This document shows positions 1 to 10,082 of a stretch of DNA of 64,000 nt, piece by piece. Positions within the stretch are counted from its first letter, which is position 1, and each line of letters opens with the position of its first letter. Origin of the DNA: Xanthostigma xanthostigma (taxonomy: Eukaryota; Arthropoda; Insecta; Raphidioptera; Raphidiidae); NCBI GenBank assembly GCA_963575645.1, contig OY754476.1, positions 9,424,001 to 9,488,000 on the forward strand. The letters run 5' to 3'. The translations under genes were made by a program, and so were the position numbers. A model generated the notes under the pieces. That model saw only the letters and a program-made list of their open reading frames with translations. It searched no databases and was not told the origin of the DNA.

Positions 1-582
1 TTATTCTAATTTAAATACTTCAAATAACCTTAACTACCCGATGACGACAGGTTTAAAAATTAGTTAACTGCGTTAGTGTTATCAGAAGATTATTTAAAAG
101 AAATCCCTCCGGTACTGCGACGTCCTAAGTATTCTTCTGACGATCTAAAAATTTTGATCAGGTAGTGCAAAATGATGAGGTAAATTTTTTTATGGCTCGA
201 ATTTATCGCCATCTTTAAATCCAGCATTGCGTAGAACCAGTTCAGTGTGTTATTAATTTAACGACAAATTGAAAATCCAATTAAAACTTTTACTAATCCA
301 TCAGATTGTAATGTGTGAATTGGAAGCTTTGAATAAACGAATCATGATTTGCATTCGATTTGCATCGATCCCAGTTGATTTACACTTTTCAATAAGTTTT
401 GTCTTCCTTTTCACTGGTAATATTAATTATCTCGACATATTTTATATAGTATATAGATAGTTTTATCAATTTTAAAAGACAGTACAGCTACGGTAACTTT
501 ATGTCAACGATGACATCCCCTCTACCATTGGTATAGCTCTCAAGTTTTGTATTTATTTTGCCGTCGGATTTACTTACTTTAA
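1..582. other. A+T-rich interval, nothing recognised
   Basis: I see no exon-like segment, inverted repeat or RNA gene here. The one open frame (63 codons from 269) is rich in Ile, Phe and Leu, as expected by chance in A+T-rich DNA. Confidence 0.5.
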
Positions 583-1172
583 AGGGGTTACACTACCCAG
601 GCGCGTCAAAAAAATAAGCTTTTTTTGTAAATTTTTTTACGAGTTCTAGGTGGCGGATCAAAATTTAGGGCTTTTTTACGCTTATATTAAAGTTCTCAAA
701 AATTTTGAAAATTTCATATAAGAAATACGTCTTCAAACTTTAAACGCGTTTTTCTCGAGACTATGTTTTTCAAATTGGTGTACAACGTATCTCGCTCAAT
801 TTTTGTCTGATTGACTTGAAATTTAAATGACAACTTCTTAGATAGATTTTCCGTGGAAGTATACACGATTTTTATGATTGAAAGATTATGAGGTTTGCAG
901 TTAACAATTTGAGCTCGAGTTTTTGGTAAAAAATGAAAAAAAAAATTTCTAACTCATACAAGTTTGTGAATTTTCAAACAAAATTTAAAATCCTCGGTAC
1001 TTCCATGGAAAAACGATTGTAAAAAAAGAAAAAAAAATCTTTTTTGTTCCTGATGGTACACCAGGACTGCTACAATGTACACCGTTTTTCACCTAAAAAA
1101 AATTGTTGTCTGTTTTTGATACTACCACGACGCCATTTTGTTATATATATGTCACCGGGATATTGTCAAACC

Positions 1173-1212
1173 CGTGATATTGTAATTTCACTAGTGAAAT
1201 TACAATATCACG
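1173..1212. repeat. 40-bp perfect palindrome
   Basis: CGTGATATTGTAATTTCACT is followed directly by its exact reverse complement, centred at 1192/1193. An imperfect extension continues outward on each side (TTGTCAAAC / GATTGACAA). The unit is a diverged version of the arm motif of the larger palindrome just downstream. Confidence 0.8.
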
Positions 1213-1263
1213 ATTGACAAAGAGTCGTGATATTATAATTTCACTAAGTGATAAAATAAATAA

Positions 1264-1478
1264 AATAAATTTAGTGCTTTTTTACGCATATATTGAAGTT
1301 CTCAAAAATATTTGTTATTTATATATATGTCACCGGGATATTGTCAAACCCGTGATATTATAATTTCACTAAGTGAAATTATAATATCACGGGTTTGACA
1401 ATATCCCGGTGACATATATATAAATAACAAATATTTTTGAGAACTTCAATATATGCGTAAAAAAGCACTAAATTTATT
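1264..1478. repeat. 215-bp perfect palindrome with 107-bp arms
   Basis: Bases 1264-1370 and the reverse complement of 1372-1478 were compared base by base and are identical; the only unpaired base is the central A at 1371. The outer part of the right arm is also part of the right terminal inverted repeat of the 583-1559 element, so the element's end seems to have been copied inward in inverted orientation. The inner part is the GTCACCGGGATATTGTC motif that also occurs at 1151. Confidence 0.9.
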
Positions 1479-1559
1479 TTTAGTCCGCCTCCTAGAACTC
1501 GTAAAAAAAATTCACAAAAAAAGCTTATTTTTTTGACGCGCCTGGGTAGTGCAACCCCC

Positions 1560-2372
1560 TAATGTCAACTCGAGTGTAAAATTTACCCTATAGTTTGAAT
1601 TTGGATATTAATTTGACAGGGTATAAAAATTCATCACAATCAAGTTAGTCGTTTCCGTGTGATGTTGATGCAAATAGACAGACAGAAAAAAATTGCGGAA
1701 ATGCTTTCTCTTATGTGTCATTGAATCGATCTTCAAGAAAACGTATTTATAATTAATTTTAAATAATAATAATATTTTTGTACGTATTATTATCATCGGA
1801 CATCTTCTCTTTTTCGAAACGGATATAGCATACAAAGAAAATCGAGTGTGACAGACGGACACGCAACTAATCTAATAAAGTTTTTTTTCCTTTTGAGGTA
1901 CGGAACTCTAAAAATGACTTTGTGGTACGTAATATTTGTAGATAAATATTATATGAAAAAAGAAAGGAAAGGAAAATATTTGTTCCATAACGTTAACCTT
2001 TGAATTTTCACATCATGTACAACTTTAAAAAAAATGTGAGACGTCCTTGTATCCGGGCTGCTACTCGCCTAAAACATTATATATACGTAAGCTTGGTGCA
2101 CAAACTATAATATGGCTGAATTGAAATACAGCATTTAATAATAATATGACCGTTTACAGTAGAACAAAATATTGTTAATTGCATTGGACACAAGTAATAA
2201 TATAAAAAAATAGTATCAAAACTGCATCAAAATCGGCTCAGTAGCTTTTGAGTTTATTGCAATAAAAAATACATCTCGTTACGAATTTATAAGTATGTAT
2301 AGATATTGTTCTGCCTTGGTTTTAAAAATGTCTGTCAAATTTCGTTTAAATTAATCAATGCAACGAGACAGG
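1560..2372. other. A+T-rich interval with short repeat fragments
   Basis: Around 1840-1917 there is a fragment with GACAGACGGAC and CCTTTTGAGGTACGGAACTC, similar to a very common lepidopteran repeat. Around 2218-2290 a short piece (AAAATCGGCTCAGTAGCTTT) resembles the 3' part of the insect short repeat seen intact elsewhere in the window. No gene-like segment was seen. Confidence 0.45.
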
Positions 2373-2847
2373 CAGGACCGGATTAACCCTGTCCGGGCCC
2401 CCAGGCAATGCAATCAGGTCTTTTCAAGTTGATGAAGGGATGTGAGTAACTTCCAGATGATCAGCTCCAGACATCCTGCTACTTCAATGTCTTATGCGAT
2501 ATTGTAACTACATGATTACTTTGACTAGATGCTGCAGCATCGCCTTACCTGACTCGTTAGCTTTATTGAAATGGTCTTAATGAATAGGTTATAGATAATT
2601 GATGATCCAGGTTTTTTGATGGGTCAGGAAAGAGAAATGGGACGTGACGTAGTTATTTCAAATTTTATCTTGTTAAATGCAATAAATTACAATAAACAAC
2701 GAAAGAAAATAATATTGTTACATACAAATTTTCAAATAAAATTTTCGTTCAATGAAAAGTTTTTTTTCTTGGTGCGTGCACGGGCCCCTAGTCGATGCGG
2801 GGCCCCTAGGCAGTTGCCTACTCTGCCTAATGATTAATCCGGCACTG
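2373..2847. mobile_element. Non-autonomous hAT element, 475 bp
   Basis: Ends are CAGGACCGGATTAA and, on the other strand, CAGTGCCGGATTAA, a typical hAT CAGNGCCGGATT terminus. The 8-bp target duplication GAGACAGG is exact at 2365-2372 and 2848-2855. G+C-rich CCCCTAGG blocks lie near both ends. There is no transposase coding sequence. Confidence 0.85.
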
Positions 2848-3438
2848 GAGACAGGAACAATCAAACAGAGTCAAATGGTCTAGTTAAAACGAGACACCAT
2901 TCGCTTCACTCGCTCTGTCAATAATGACTGTGTCATGAAATAATTTTGATTTGATTTGTTCTGTATATGAAAGTTTCTGGTGCGTGCAAGTTGACAGTAT
3001 AATGTGTTGTATGTATTCTGGTACGATGCCTTGCTCGTAGACCAGGCAGCTACTGGTATAGCTATCCTATCCTTTATACATATTATCGCTCCTTACCATC
3101 TACTTTCTCGTTCTGCACCAATCCTGCTGGATCCTGCTACCAACTGCACCAGCTACCCAGACTTTCTTCGTTCTACTACAGTCACTCTATACGGAACACG
3201 ACAGATCTCACTTTAACTTTTACCACTGCGAATGGGAGGTTGTTTTATACGCTTTACTTCCAAGTCTAAGTTCTACTTTATTTTGTCACACGGTACTGAC
3301 AATATTGACAGTATCCTGCGCATGAAGTGCGTCGGCCAAGTCTCGCATAGCACTGTGCTATTTTTACACGAATCATTTCGAGCCCTTTTCGACCCCCTTC
3401 CCCCTCTATCACTGAGGCTAGTCACGTTATGCCGGCTT
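2848..3438. other. Interval with no recognised feature
   Basis: A 70-codon open frame (3004-3216, +) lies in a locally less A+T-rich stretch. It has no flanking splice-site logic and no recognisable domain, so it is not called a gene. Confidence 0.4.
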
Positions 3439-3932
3439 TTCACATGGCTATTTGTATTTGTATATTTGGCAAACAATTACCATGTGTGGACAGTCTATTT
3501 GACAAAGTATTGGCCTGATTTGCCTATTTGACAAATAAGGCCAATACCAAATACGCGTTACCGTGCGCTTGTCGGTTTTTTGAGGCACATCAAAGGAGTC
3601 AAATAGGCAAATACGCAAATAAACCGTCCACACAATGGCCATATTCAGAAGCGCACGCGCCGTGAACCTGTACGGACGTGCAGTATTTTTGTGTCTGTGC
3701 TGTGAGCGAGAACTGGAACAATTACTATTGAAAATGAATTGGGACAATGAAACAGTGCTAAAATTTATGGAATTTTGAACCTTGCGTTCTGCTGTCAAAT
3801 GTTTGTGTGTTTGTTATTTGACTGCCATGTGTGGATGGTTGTATTTGCCTCTATTTGCATGTTTGCCTTGAACGTCATATATTTTGCAAAATACAACAAA
3901 TACCCAATAGCGAACACAAATAGCCATGTGAA
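3439..3932. mobile_element. TIR element with CACATGGC ends, 494 bp
   Basis: The left end TTCACATGGCTATTTGT is repeated in inverted orientation at the right end. A second inverted pair lies inside: CATGTGTGGACAGTCTATTTG near 3480 and its relative near 3606-3645. A third related piece lies at 3825. No convincing target-site duplication was found, so the exact borders and superfamily are open. Overlapping open frames of 99 and 116 codons in this stretch are by-products of the repeats. Confidence 0.5.
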
Positions 3933-5479
3933 GTGCCACCATTACACAACTAATTTTTTTCCGAAGGCTTAAGTTACCATAAAAAACAATATTTCAAATT
4001 GCATACGTCTAGGTGGAATAGTTTCCAAGATACTAGTGTTCAAAAATCACGATTTTTGGCATTCACTACTGAAAAATTATCGTAGCTCACAAGTTAGTAT
4101 CTAACCGATGCTGAGAGCATCGGCTAGAATGCATCAACCGGTCGTCCGAAGACTACACTCACGTCTAGTCACAATGATATTATAATCCAGTGTGGTATAT
4201 AAATTATGATATGAAGTACAGTATATGACTCTAATTTTATGTGTCTCGATAATATTTAATTCAAGTACAATAAGTAAATATCCCGGCCATAAAATGTCTA
4301 ACTACAGCACTGGTTGTGTCAATCAAAGATTTCTTCTTCGATGTTCTACAGAATCTTTAATACTACACGAGAGTTTACTTAGTGAAGTGATTGGTATTAT
4401 CGGTTTTCCTAATGTTTTTTTGTAAAACTTATTAACTTTTCCTCAGAGAAAAAGTTCATCGGATTATTATAGTTTATACTCACTATACTTAAAGAAAAAG
4501 TTTGTTTATTTTATAAGAAGGTATGCCGATTCTGTTTTGGTACGTTCGACTTTTTAACAGTTTTAGTATTCTTGTACAGAGAAGTCGATGTTTTGACTAC
4601 TTCTAAGGACGAACGCACACAGTTGCCACAATTCCTACTTTTTGTATCGAAAACGCTCGATTTAAGATATTTAATCGCGATTTGACGATTAGTCAGTTAC
4701 CCGAAATTTTCTTTTGGTATTACAGTTGTGTATTTCAGCGAAGTGTGCGGTCTTACACTATTTGGTGGCTACATCTGACGATCTCTAAGCGACATAAACA
4801 GAAAATCGCGCGACAAAAAGCAGCATATGTGCGCTGGCCCTTAAGTGACCTTTCATACAGTCAAGCGTGCGTGACAATGATTGCAGTTGCACAAGCATGC
4901 TTGACAAGTGTTGTTTCGTACAAACAATGCAATCATTTTGCGCAAGCTTCATTTCGTCAAGTGCAACGTAACTAAAACTGTTTGTTATTGTTGCCCTGAA
5001 ACAGAGTAGGAAATGAACAAAAATGATTGGGCGGAAAAAACGGCATAATGTTCTCTAAGAGGTAATAATATTTTCGCTTACAATCATGCAAACATTGTTG
5101 AATAATGCGTTATTTATAAACACTTGTTAATAATTGCATTTTGATCGTTTAAACATACGTCATAGTTTAGGATACATTTTTTTCTTTTGTCGTATTTGGT
5201 TTGCTATGAAAACTAGGAATATATTTTTTTACGGTACAATGAAGTTTTGAATTGTTTATGAACAAGTTGAAGTATTATTTGAGTTTGTGGATATGTTAAA
5301 ATCTGATATCACTATGCAAATTATAATGCTGGTATATTTAGTTTCTCTTCCTGACCACAACAAAAACGAAATGTTTCCCCAGTTGAATATGTTGATATTT
5401 TGTTGGTTTGAGGATACCTACATGGTGTAAAAATATACCTTCTGGTGTAAAACTCCAGATGAGAAAATGAAAACATATA
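3933..5479. other. Intergenic or intronic interval with a short hairpin and a repeat fragment
   Basis: A compact hairpin with stem CCGATGCT / AGCATCGG and loop GAG sits at 4105-4123. The segment 4775-4842 (AAAATCGCGCGACAAAAAG block) recurs at 22425-22487. The 97-codon frame over it has no recognisable domain. No exon was identified. Confidence 0.45.
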
Positions 5480-5985
5480 CAGGGTGTCTCACGACATGAC
5501 TGCCATAGCCTGGGATTGTGTTGCTGGGGTGATTTCAAGTAAAAAATGTCTAATGAATATATACCCGGAACGCTATCCTAACTGAGCTAGAAGCATTTGA
5601 AATTTTAAATAAGTAATCCCACTAATGCAGGTATTAGGTTTGGCTGTTGGTTTTGTTATTATTAAAAAATAAAAAGAGCAGGTGGCTGTGAATCACTATT
5701 AGTATTTATTCGTGCTGATCCTGAGACCCTTCGCAGACCTACCACTTCAATTCTAAGAAGAGCTAAACTGGGTGGAAATTTTGAGCAACTAATTGAATAA
5801 AGCGATTTCTTTTTAAATGGTTTTTAAATTAGTAGGGAATTCCTACTACTACTCATCTAAAATTTCAAATGCTCCCAGCTCAGTTAGGATAGCGTTCCGG
5901 GTATATGTTCATTAGACATTTTTGACTTGAAATCATCCCATCAACACAGTACCATGCTATGGCAGTCATGTCGTGGGACATCCTG
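5480..5985. mobile_element. Long-TIR element with TA duplication, 506 bp
   Basis: Left end CAGGGTGTCTCACGACATGA and right end (reverse complement) CAGGATGTCCCACGACATGA are flanked by TA at 5478-5479 and 5986-5987. Inverted similarity continues for roughly 150 bp and includes the ACCCGGAACGCTATCCTAAC block. TA duplications and long inverted ends suggest a Tc1/mariner-type non-autonomous element. No transposase frame is present. Confidence 0.7.
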
Positions 5986-6605
5986 TATAAAGACAGTGGA
6001 GGTGAAAGAGAGAAAGACTATATTGTCCTTGTTATATCGTAATATTCTACTGTCGTGGTTGTCCTGTTTTCACAAAATAGCTCTCTAACTTGTTAATACA
6101 AGTGGTCCTTGTTACATTAAGGCGGTGCTACACATGCGGCATTTGACAAATAATGAATGTTTGGCTTTTGGCGAACCATTTGCTAACTGCTAAGATATTC
6201 GGAAGACCGCGAGCTGGCAAATATTATTGCATTTGTAGTCTTTAACATTCATCTACTGAGGTTGCATTAGATTCGTATTTCTCCCGATCCGATCTCGGCC
6301 GACATCCGAAGAAAAGAAGGCACCAAAATAATGTAATGCGCCATTGGAAAGGGACGCTTCTCCAATGCAGGCACCTACCTATAATCTTGATGTTTGCTTT
6401 TCTTCTGACGGCTTCGACTACATAAATAAAATGTACGTCAAAATGTCTGCCTTAATGAGTACTTTCATATCATCATGGGGTGTCAGAGTTAATCCTGCCG
6501 CAAGTTCTTGGCAGCCCTAAGTTTTCAATTTCTCGCAGAATAAAAATAATAGTAATTGTGGCTCCGATGTTAACCCACACAGATTTTGTGTTTTCAATAC
6601 ATAGG
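5986..6605. other. Interval with no certain feature
   Basis: The start of an element is possible at 6119 (TTAAGGCGGTGCTACACATG), but no matching opposite end was found. No coding exon was seen. Confidence 0.4.
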
Positions 6606-6907
6606 CAGAGACGGACTAGCAATTTCGGCCGTCCTGTAGGTCGTTCAGTAGTATCCGCCCTTTTATGATGAATTTGCAGCGTAAAAGTGTAAAGTACCTA
6701 CTTACGAAAACAACATTGCGTTCAATTAATTAATTACGGCGTTTTCGCAAATACCACGCCACGCGCGGGCTGACACTGTGCTTTCAAATTCAAATTTTAT
6801 TTCATTTCTTGGACAAAAAAAAATTTATGGAGTAGGTCAAATACAATGCAATACAATACAATACATTACAGCCCGGCCCTAGTAGCCTTATGGAAAGTCC
6901 GCCTCTG
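6606..6907. mobile_element. Probable hAT-like remnant, 302 bp
   Basis: Terminal sequences CAGAGACGGACTAG and CAGAGGCGGACTTT (reverse complement of the right end) form short inverted repeats of hAT type. The 8-bp flanks do not match, so the insertion is old, rearranged or misbounded. An ATACA-rich tract lies before the right end. Confidence 0.45.
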
Positions 6908-7336
6908 TAGAGTGTACATATATACAACAATCATCTTTGGGACGAAAATATCTGGTCTGTTGATAAACAAGCCATGGTTACGCCATAATACAAACTAATA
7001 TTTTTTTTTATATATTTATAAACACGCAGCAGCGTGGCTATATGCGTTTTAGTATTAGTTGTTTATCTCTGTTGGATTGTGATATTTTCCAGTGGAGTTC
7101 TGCTGTTTTCTTGTTGTGAGATGAGATTCTGAGAATACTGTCTGAAGCGATGGTGATGGTGTGTATACGGTGGGTGCGGATACAGCTGACGATGATGTAG
7201 AAGTTGGTGAAATTGTTGATGACTGAGATGGTGCCGGAAGGTTTGCTGGTCACACAAACTAATATTATTTCAACTATTTTCGAGTTCGTATTTTCAAATA
7301 TTGAAAACATGTATTTTGATAGAAATGTAAAATTAT

Positions 7337-7625
7337 TTCTTTTTTAATAAATAAAATTATCGACCAATTTTTCAGACAATATATTAACAAAAAATATATA
7401 ATTAATACATTAACGTTTCGATCTGGATTTGGATCTTCTTCAGAACTGATCTAAAAATATAAAAAAAAATAATATTTAATTTCTAATTAGCTTTTTATAA
7501 AATGCCTTCAAAATTATTAATTATATATATTTTGCAATATTTTGATATTAATTAATAATATATATTGTCTGAAAAATTGGTCGATAATTTTATTTATTGA
7601 AGAGTTCTAATCAGACGTTAACAAA
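7337..7625 (-). mobile_element. Penelope-like terminal remnant with inverted ends
   Basis: The left part ATAAAATTATCGACCAATTT is repeated inverted at the right (AAATTGGTCGATAATTTTAT), where it continues into GAAGAGTTCTAATCAGACGT. The minus strand holds a CTGAAGA...GAAAC core typical of the terminal repeats of Penelope-like elements. Related copies lie at 12817, 50318 and 50878. There is no reverse-transcriptase coding sequence. Confidence 0.6.
7413..7443 (-). ncRNA. Hammerhead-ribozyme-like core
   Basis: On the minus strand CTGAAGA is followed by a short stem region (GATCC ... AGATC) and then GAAACGT. About 35 nt downstream comes TTAATATATTGTC, which can pair with AATGTATTAA just after GAAAC. 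This is the general layout of hammerhead motifs in Penelope-like elements. One extra A precedes stem II, and stem II has a mismatch in this copy, so catalytic activity is doubtful. Confidence 0.35.
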
Positions 7626-7712
7626 GATGTGATTATTTATTTTTGTTTACAGGTTTGTGGTTGATTTTTCTTCGTTCGCTTTTCATAATACGTTGTAAGT
7701 ACCTATATTTTT

Positions 7713-8282
7713 AATAATTTTAATTTAATTAACTCAAATTTTTTTTTTCTGAAGGGTCTTAATTTTTCAATAATTCGTATAACGAGAACCCCCAGTATTT
7801 GACTGTCCTTTGCTCTTCTACCTTCCGCATTTTAACGCGAGGCCTAACTCAGCTCATTAAGTAAGGCAATTTTCACTACTAAATTTTAATAACATAATTG
7901 CATAAAAATACAGGTTGATCGCGACATTTTTTTTTTCTTAGTTACTTATGTCGAGCGTCTATAATCTACAACACATAAATAAAAAGTAACGAGCCTGAAT
8001 AATACGTAATACGTGAGTTGATCACGTCCATAATTCAAATTTCTATAACGATCGAAGTAAAATAAAATAATAGTCAATGATTTTTCATTTTAATTACACA
8101 CATTATTGAGCTAATTTCATAAATTATTGTTTAAATTTGCTCAGTAATAAAATTTGTGGTCTTAAAACTATAAAATTTGAATGTGATAAAATAACTGTTA
8201 AAATAAGAATACAATGTAAGAGAAATTTCTACCAACTATTTCATTGCAGTTTTAAAGCTCTATATTCCTATTTTATCGATAA
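7713..8282. other. A+T-rich interval, nothing recognised
   Basis: Only the short motif CGAGCGTCTATAAT (about 7953), which recurs near 15.9, 20.3 and 63.6 kb, stands out. No gene-like segment was seen. Confidence 0.45.
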
Positions 8283-8519
8283 CTAGCGGCCCGGTCCGGT
8301 TCGCCCGAATTTGTGGGTTGCCACGGTTTTTTCGGCGACTTACGTTGCAAAATTGATCTCCACTAACAGCGCTTTTATTCTATCGCGATAATATGTAGCC
8401 TATGTCCATCCTGAAGGACCATCCTAAATATTGGTGAAAACACTTTTGAAATCGGATGAGTAGTTTCGGAAATTAGCTCCCACGTCCAAACTTACAAACT
8501 TTACCTCTTTATAATGTAT
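8283..8519 (+). repeat. Short insect repeat, CTAGCGGCCCGG head
   Basis: The copy starts CTAGCGGCCCGGTCCGG, contains TTGCAAAATTGATCTCCAC and TAGCCTATGTCCATCCTGAA, and ends CTTACAAACTTTACCTCT plus a TATAAT tail. Related copies occur at 50542 and 54130, and more distant ones at several other places. Such repeats are abundant in insects. Whether they are SINE- or Helitron-related cannot be settled here. Confidence 0.65.
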
Positions 8520-8662
8520 CTTATCGGCGAGAAGAGAAATTGCCAAATATTAATTCATTAGTCAGTTATGCACGTCGCATCGATAGAAATATTTTCGATA
8601 ATATATGTGAAACTATGCATTTAATATAATAATTACAATAAGCTTTAACGTTTCTTAATTTT

Positions 8663-8930
8663 TAACCGACTTCAAAAAAGGAGGAGGTTCTATGTTCGAC
8701 TGTATATTTTTTTGATTTTTTTTATGTATGTTCACCGATTTCTCCGTCAATTATGGACCGATTTTCAATTTTTTTTTATTCGAAAGAGTGCACTTCCGAG
8801 GTGGTCCCATCGGAACCAAGTCAGGATCTGATGGTGGAATCCGGAGAAATCGAGGGAAACTCTCAAATTTCAAAGGCACGCATACTTGGCCTACCCATTG
8901 CAATACTTATCTAACACTAAAAAGAGAAAA
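8663..8930 (+). repeat. Lepidopteran-type AACCGACTTCAAAAAAGGAG repeat
   Basis: It begins AACCGACTTCAAAAAAGGAG with GAGGTTCTATGTTCGACTGT following. Next come a T-rich tract, ATGGACCGATTTTCAA, TCGAAAGAGTG and GGTGGTCCCATCGGAACC. I recognise this order from a repeat common in moths and butterflies. A 68-codon open frame within it is incidental. Confidence 0.6.
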
Positions 8931-8935
8931 ATAAA

Positions 8936-9185
8936 ATATTTTTAACAAAAAAATTGAACCGACTTCAAAATATGCACTAAAAAGTAAAAAATAATAATCA
9001 TTGTTATTTTTGGAGTCGGTGTCAGCCAAAATGATATCTATTCCGAGAACTAGAGACATGTAAGATTTAAATTGCTACTTTCGAATTCCGATGTGACACC
9101 GATTCCAAAAATAACAATAATTATTATTTTTTACTTTTTAGTGCATATTTTGAAGTCGATTCAATTTTTTTGTTAAAAATATTTT
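8936..9185. repeat. Large fold-back, about 90-bp arms
   Basis: The arm reading AACAAAAAAATTGAACCGAC, then AAAATATGCACTAAAAAGTA and TGTTATTTTTGGAGTCGGTG, is repeated in reverse complement at 9094-9185 with few mismatches. The spacer is about 70 bp. It begins with the same GAACCGACTTCAAAA word as the adjacent repeat, so it may be a fold-back derivative of that family. Confidence 0.8.
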
Positions 9186-9863
9186 TTACAACTATATTGC
9201 AAGTCAGGCGTTGATAATTCAATGAATTAGATTGATATCGACAATTAATTTCATCAAGGTAAACAAATATATAATATACCAGAAATAAAAAAAATATGCT
9301 GTATAATATATGCGCACAAAGTCCCTTATAATTTAATAAACTTATTTTCCCGGTTCACAAATTTCCTGATACTTTCCCAAATTTTACTTTTTTATTATAG
9401 TATACAGACTGTTTTGTTTTTAAAACTGCGTATAATATGTGGCTAGTAGAAACTATATTATAATCAGCCCAGGGTCTGGGGAGGGGGGCAAACCGGGGCT
9501 ATGTCTTTATAAATATAGTTTTGGAGATCTTGTAATGAGTCAGATTTATATATAAAAGATAAAAGTATAAGATTATCCGTAGTTTTCGAATCGGAATCAG
9601 GGTTTTAGTAATAAATCTGCGTATTATTTAATGGCATAGAATATAGATGAACAGTATCATTCTGTTTGTTCGGCAAGCACACAACATTTATACAAAAACT
9701 CATCATTATTTGAAACATCAAAATAAGGAGATGTATTTGAGGATTTTTTGAGTTTCTGTTAATATGTTCAAAAAAAACATGCAGCTTTTCCTCAGCGAGT
9801 TGTGTGTTAAAAGTCGGAAAACCTTAACTTAAATTCCAAACCACAATACGTCTTGAGCCTTAC
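9186..9863. other. A+T-rich interval with a G-quadruplex motif
   Basis: At 9472-9498 four G-runs (3, 4, 6 and 4 G) are separated by loops of 3, 1 and 6 nt, which satisfies the usual G-quadruplex pattern. Otherwise no gene-like segment was seen. Confidence 0.5.
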
Positions 9864-10082
9864 CAAGGGCGTAGATATGGGGGGTAAAGGGGGTAATTAA
9901 TCCCCCTAGGACCATAATACCTAACTAAAAAATAAAAATTTAGACAAGATTGCAACAGCGTATTTTGATATTTTGCTTGACACCTTCCTTCGTAATGTTT
10001 GATATTATTAAAACGTAGAAAAAAAAATTGATTTTTTTTGTTTTACCCCTCCTCCCAAGAAAAAAAAATATCTACGCCCTTG
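9864..10082. mobile_element. hAT-type MITE, CAAGGGCGTAGATAT ends
   Basis: Both ends carry CAAGGGCGTAGATAT in inverted orientation. The flanks AGCCTTAC and TGCCTTAT look like a decayed 8-bp duplication. The same family is at 38798-38948, with an exact 8-bp duplication, and in part at 35568. The inner part contains TTGACACCTTCCTTCGT, shared inverted with the other copies. Confidence 0.7.

Larger units (their letters stand above)
583..1559. mobile_element. Non-autonomous TIR element, Harbinger-like (TAA duplication)
   Basis: The left end reads AGGGGTTACACTACCCAGGC and the reverse complement of the right end reads GGGGGTTGCACTACCCAGGC. The inverted similarity runs for about 120 bp, through a poly-T/AAGCTT stretch and a GAGTTCTAGGNGGCGGA block to the GTTCTCAAAAA motif. 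The element is flanked by TAA on both sides (580-582 and 1560-1562), which fits the TWA duplications of PIF/Harbinger elements. No transposase is encoded, so it is a non-autonomous copy of 977 bp. Its right half is rearranged by the palindrome at 1264-1478. The superfamily call rests only on the 3-bp duplication. Confidence 0.6.
7255..7712 (+). repeat. Interspersed repeat interrupted by a Penelope-like insertion
   Basis: The left part (CTAATATTATTTCAACT through TAAAATTATT) and the right part (GTTTACAGGTTTGTGGTTG through ACGTTGTAAGTACCTATAT) are contiguous at 53190-53325. There they are joined by only a short T tract. A related AACAAGCCATGG block precedes each locus (about 6970 and 53160). The intact copy therefore acts as an empty site for the insertion at 7337-7625. 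Confidence 0.7.

Noticed and set aside
3232..3798. Overlapping open frames of 99 and 116 codons, the longest in the window
   Set aside because: They lie within an inverted-repeat element, overlap on opposite strands and show no domain.
6606..6907. A fully supported hAT insertion
   Set aside because: Ends look hAT-like but the 8-bp flanks do not match, so it was kept only as a probable remnant.
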